DNA of 14,573 bases from DUZB01 sp964407525. GTDB lineage: Bacteria; Desulfobacterota; DSM-4660; Desulfatiglandales; Desulfatiglandaceae. Where the stretch lies: positions 1 through 14,573 of the forward strand of contig CAYOWC010000100.1 in assembly GCA_964407525.1 (NCBI GenBank), in the 5' to 3' direction. The position numbers were made by a program, and so were the translations under genes. Under the pieces are notes generated by a model that did not search any database, was not told the origin of the DNA, and worked only from the letters and a program-made list of their open reading frames with translations. This document shows, piece by piece, positions 13,205-14,573 of the stretch (position 1 is its first letter; each line of letters begins with the position of its first letter).

Positions 13205-14573
13205 TTAAACCTCCAACGCCATTTTTCCCGGATTCAGGATATTGTTCGGATCAAAGAGCTTCTTGATTTTACTCATAACCCCCATGGCCACGGCATCATG
13301 CTCCAGTTTCATGAAAGGAGCCTTGGCCAGCCCGATACCGTGCTCACCGGTCAGGGTTCCTTCCTTTTCTATGGCCAGTACGAACAGGTCATTCACAGCC
13401 TTTTCTGCTCGGGTTCTTTGTTCGGGGTCTCTTCCGTCGAAAATAATATTTGGGTGAAGATTTCCGTCTCCCAGATGGCCCAGGGTCGCAATGAGTACAT
13501 CATGCCGTTTGCTGATTTCCTGTATGCCCTTCAACATCTCCGGGACCCTGCTTATGGGAACGGTTACGTCTTCAGCGAGGTAATTATTACTGATCTGGAA
13601 AAGGATGCCCCCGATCGATTTTCTTGCGGTCCACAGCTTCTCCAACTCCGTTGCGGATTCCGCCTTCTCAATGGCCGTTGCCTTGTTTCTTTTGAACACC
13701 TCCATCACCCTATTGAGCTGATAGTTGATCTCTTCAGAAGTATGCCCGTCGGCCTCGGCAAAAACCATGGCCGCCACTTCGGGCAATCCCAACCCCGCGT
13801 CCCGGTTCAGGGCCGCAATGCACTGATCATCCAGAATCTCCAGGGCGCTGGGCACGATGCCGGATCGCATGACGTCGCTGATGGCTTTTCCCGCATCTTC
13901 GAGAGTGTCAAAAGCCGCGGAGCAGGCCGCGACTTTCTCAGGCTTGGGATTAACCTTGAGGGTAACCTCGGTAACCACACCCAGGGTACCTTCGGAACCC
14001 ACGAACAAACGGGTCAAATCGTATCCGGATACACACTTCATGCATTTGGAACCGGTGCGAAGGATGTCCCCATCAGGCAGAACCACCTCTAACCCCAGGA
14101 CATAGTCCCTGGTGGTCCCATATTTGGCCCCCTTGAGACCGCCTGCATTGGTGGCCACGTTGCCCCCAAGGGTCGCGGCTTTGCCCGATGCGGGGTCGGG
14201 AGGAAAGAAGAAACCATAAGGGTCCAGAGCCGTTGCCAGATTCATATACACCACACCTGGTTGGACGACCACCAGTCTGTCATCAATATCGATGTCCAGA
14301 ATTCGATTCATGCGGGCCAGATCCATCACAAGGCCGCCCATCTCAGGTACGGCCCCCCCTGCATAACCGGTTCCGGCGCCCCGAGGGGTTACCGGGAATC
14401 TGTACTCATTAGCCAGTTTGAGGATTTCCGAGACCTGTTCTGTATTCATGGGCCATACGGCGCCTTCGGGCCGATGTTTATGTTCAGAGGTATCGGAACT
14501 GTAACTGATCAGGTCAATCACCTCATCCGTATAGTTTTCCTCTCCTACAATATTGATCAAAGCCTGTCTGATG
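13205..14573 (-). CDS. glcD: GlcD-like FAD-linked 2-hydroxyacid oxidase (5' end outside)
   Basis: At least 451 residues of an FAD/PCMH-type oxidase, normally about 460-480 long. The FAD-binding half has TPRGAGTGYAGGAVP (58-72) and the DPASGKAATLGGNVATNAGG stretch (122-141) that ends in YGTTRDYVLGLEVV. The C-terminal half has GHLGDGNLHPNI (361-372), GEHGIG (405-410) and ends NILNPGKMALEV, all typical of GlcD/D-lactate dehydrogenase. The frame stays open to the window edge: IRQALINIVGEEN reads on past the TTG at 14560, like the real N-terminus of the family, so the true start is just beyond 14573. It oxidises a D-2-hydroxyacid to the 2-keto acid. It leads the operon glcD-glcF-abfD; the promoter is outside the window. 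Confidence 0.9.
   Translation of the reverse strand, partial: IRQALINIVGEENYTDEVIDLISYSSDTSEHKHRPEGAVWPMNTEQVSEILKLANEYRFPVTPRGAGTGYAGGAVPEMGGLVMDLARMNRILDIDIDDRLVVVQPGVVYMNLATALDPYGFFFPPDPASGKAATLGGNVATNAGGLKGAKYGTTRDYVLGLEVVLPDGDILRTGSKCMKCVSGYDLTRLFVGSEGTLGVVTEVTLKVNPKPEKVAACSAAFDTLEDAGKAISDVMRSGIVPSALEILDDQCIAALNRDAGLGLPEVAAMVFAEADGHTSEEINYQLNRVMEVFKRNKATAIEKAESATELEKLWTARKSIGGILFQISNNYLAEDVTVPISRVPEMLKGIQEISKRHDVLIATLGHLGDGNLHPNIIFDGRDPEQRTRAEKAVNDLFVLAIEKEGTLTGEHGIGLAKAPFMKLEHDAVAMGVMSKIKKLFDPNNILNPGKMALEV

Noticed and set aside
13298..14092. 264-codon open plus-strand frame opposite glcD
   Set aside because: Shadow of the conserved FAD oxidase; no start signals and no recognisable domain.

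Overview
The window looks like a bacterial chromosome segment with two parts: a decayed accessory region (about 1-5180) and a compact catabolic gene region (about 5190 to the right end). The catabolic genes are tightly packed with good Shine-Dalgarno sites. The GlcD/GlcF-type oxidase pair, the oxygen-sensitive 4-hydroxybutyryl-CoA dehydratase-type protein and the repeat hairpins suggest an anaerobe, perhaps of the Desulfobacterota (former Deltaproteobacteria). That placement is an inference from gene content and cannot be proved from the window alone.

Accessory region. Three small toxin-antitoxin modules are intact: brnT-brnA (53-578, +), vapB-vapC of the Phd/PIN type (1060-1691, -) and a DUF2281/PIN pair (3620-4209, +). 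Nearly everything between them is wreckage. There is the C-terminal half of an Rpn/YhgA-type nuclease (733-1005), an AAA ATPase of the DUF4143-associated type with a frameshift and two in-frame TAG codons (about 1890-2250, -), a frameshifted conserved hypothetical gene (4194-4900, -) and the tail of a nucleotidyltransferase-like gene (4878-5015, -). At 3039-3087 lies the 3' part of a tRNA-Glu(CTC)-like gene, followed by a terminator but lacking the 5' half. This is what an integrative element leaves at its attachment site.

Catabolic region, plus strand. A repeat hairpin (5105-5176) marks the border. A D-2-hydroxyacid dehydrogenase follows behind a good promoter that overlaps a perfect 15-bp palindrome. 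Next come the tail of an RraA-like aldolase gene, 2-dehydro-3-deoxygalactonokinase (dgoK) and 2-dehydro-3-deoxy-6-phosphogalactonate aldolase (dgoA). A separate promoter then precedes an FCD-type GntR regulator and a zinc-independent quinone-oxidoreductase-like MDR protein. DgoK and DgoA together would turn 2-dehydro-3-deoxygalactonate into pyruvate and glyceraldehyde 3-phosphate (lower De Ley-Doudoroff branch). The dehydratase that makes their substrate and any transporter are not in the window.

Catabolic region, minus strand. An operon enters from the right edge: glcD-like FAD oxidase (5' end outside the window), glcF-like Fe-S protein, then, after a 142-base gap holding a hairpin repeat, a protein with all four Fe-S ligands of 4-hydroxybutyryl-CoA dehydratase. 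It ends at a perfect 10-bp hairpin between the convergent units. Short tandem repeats (8- and 9-mers) fill the gaps at 6583-6606, 6719-6770 and 10276-10302.
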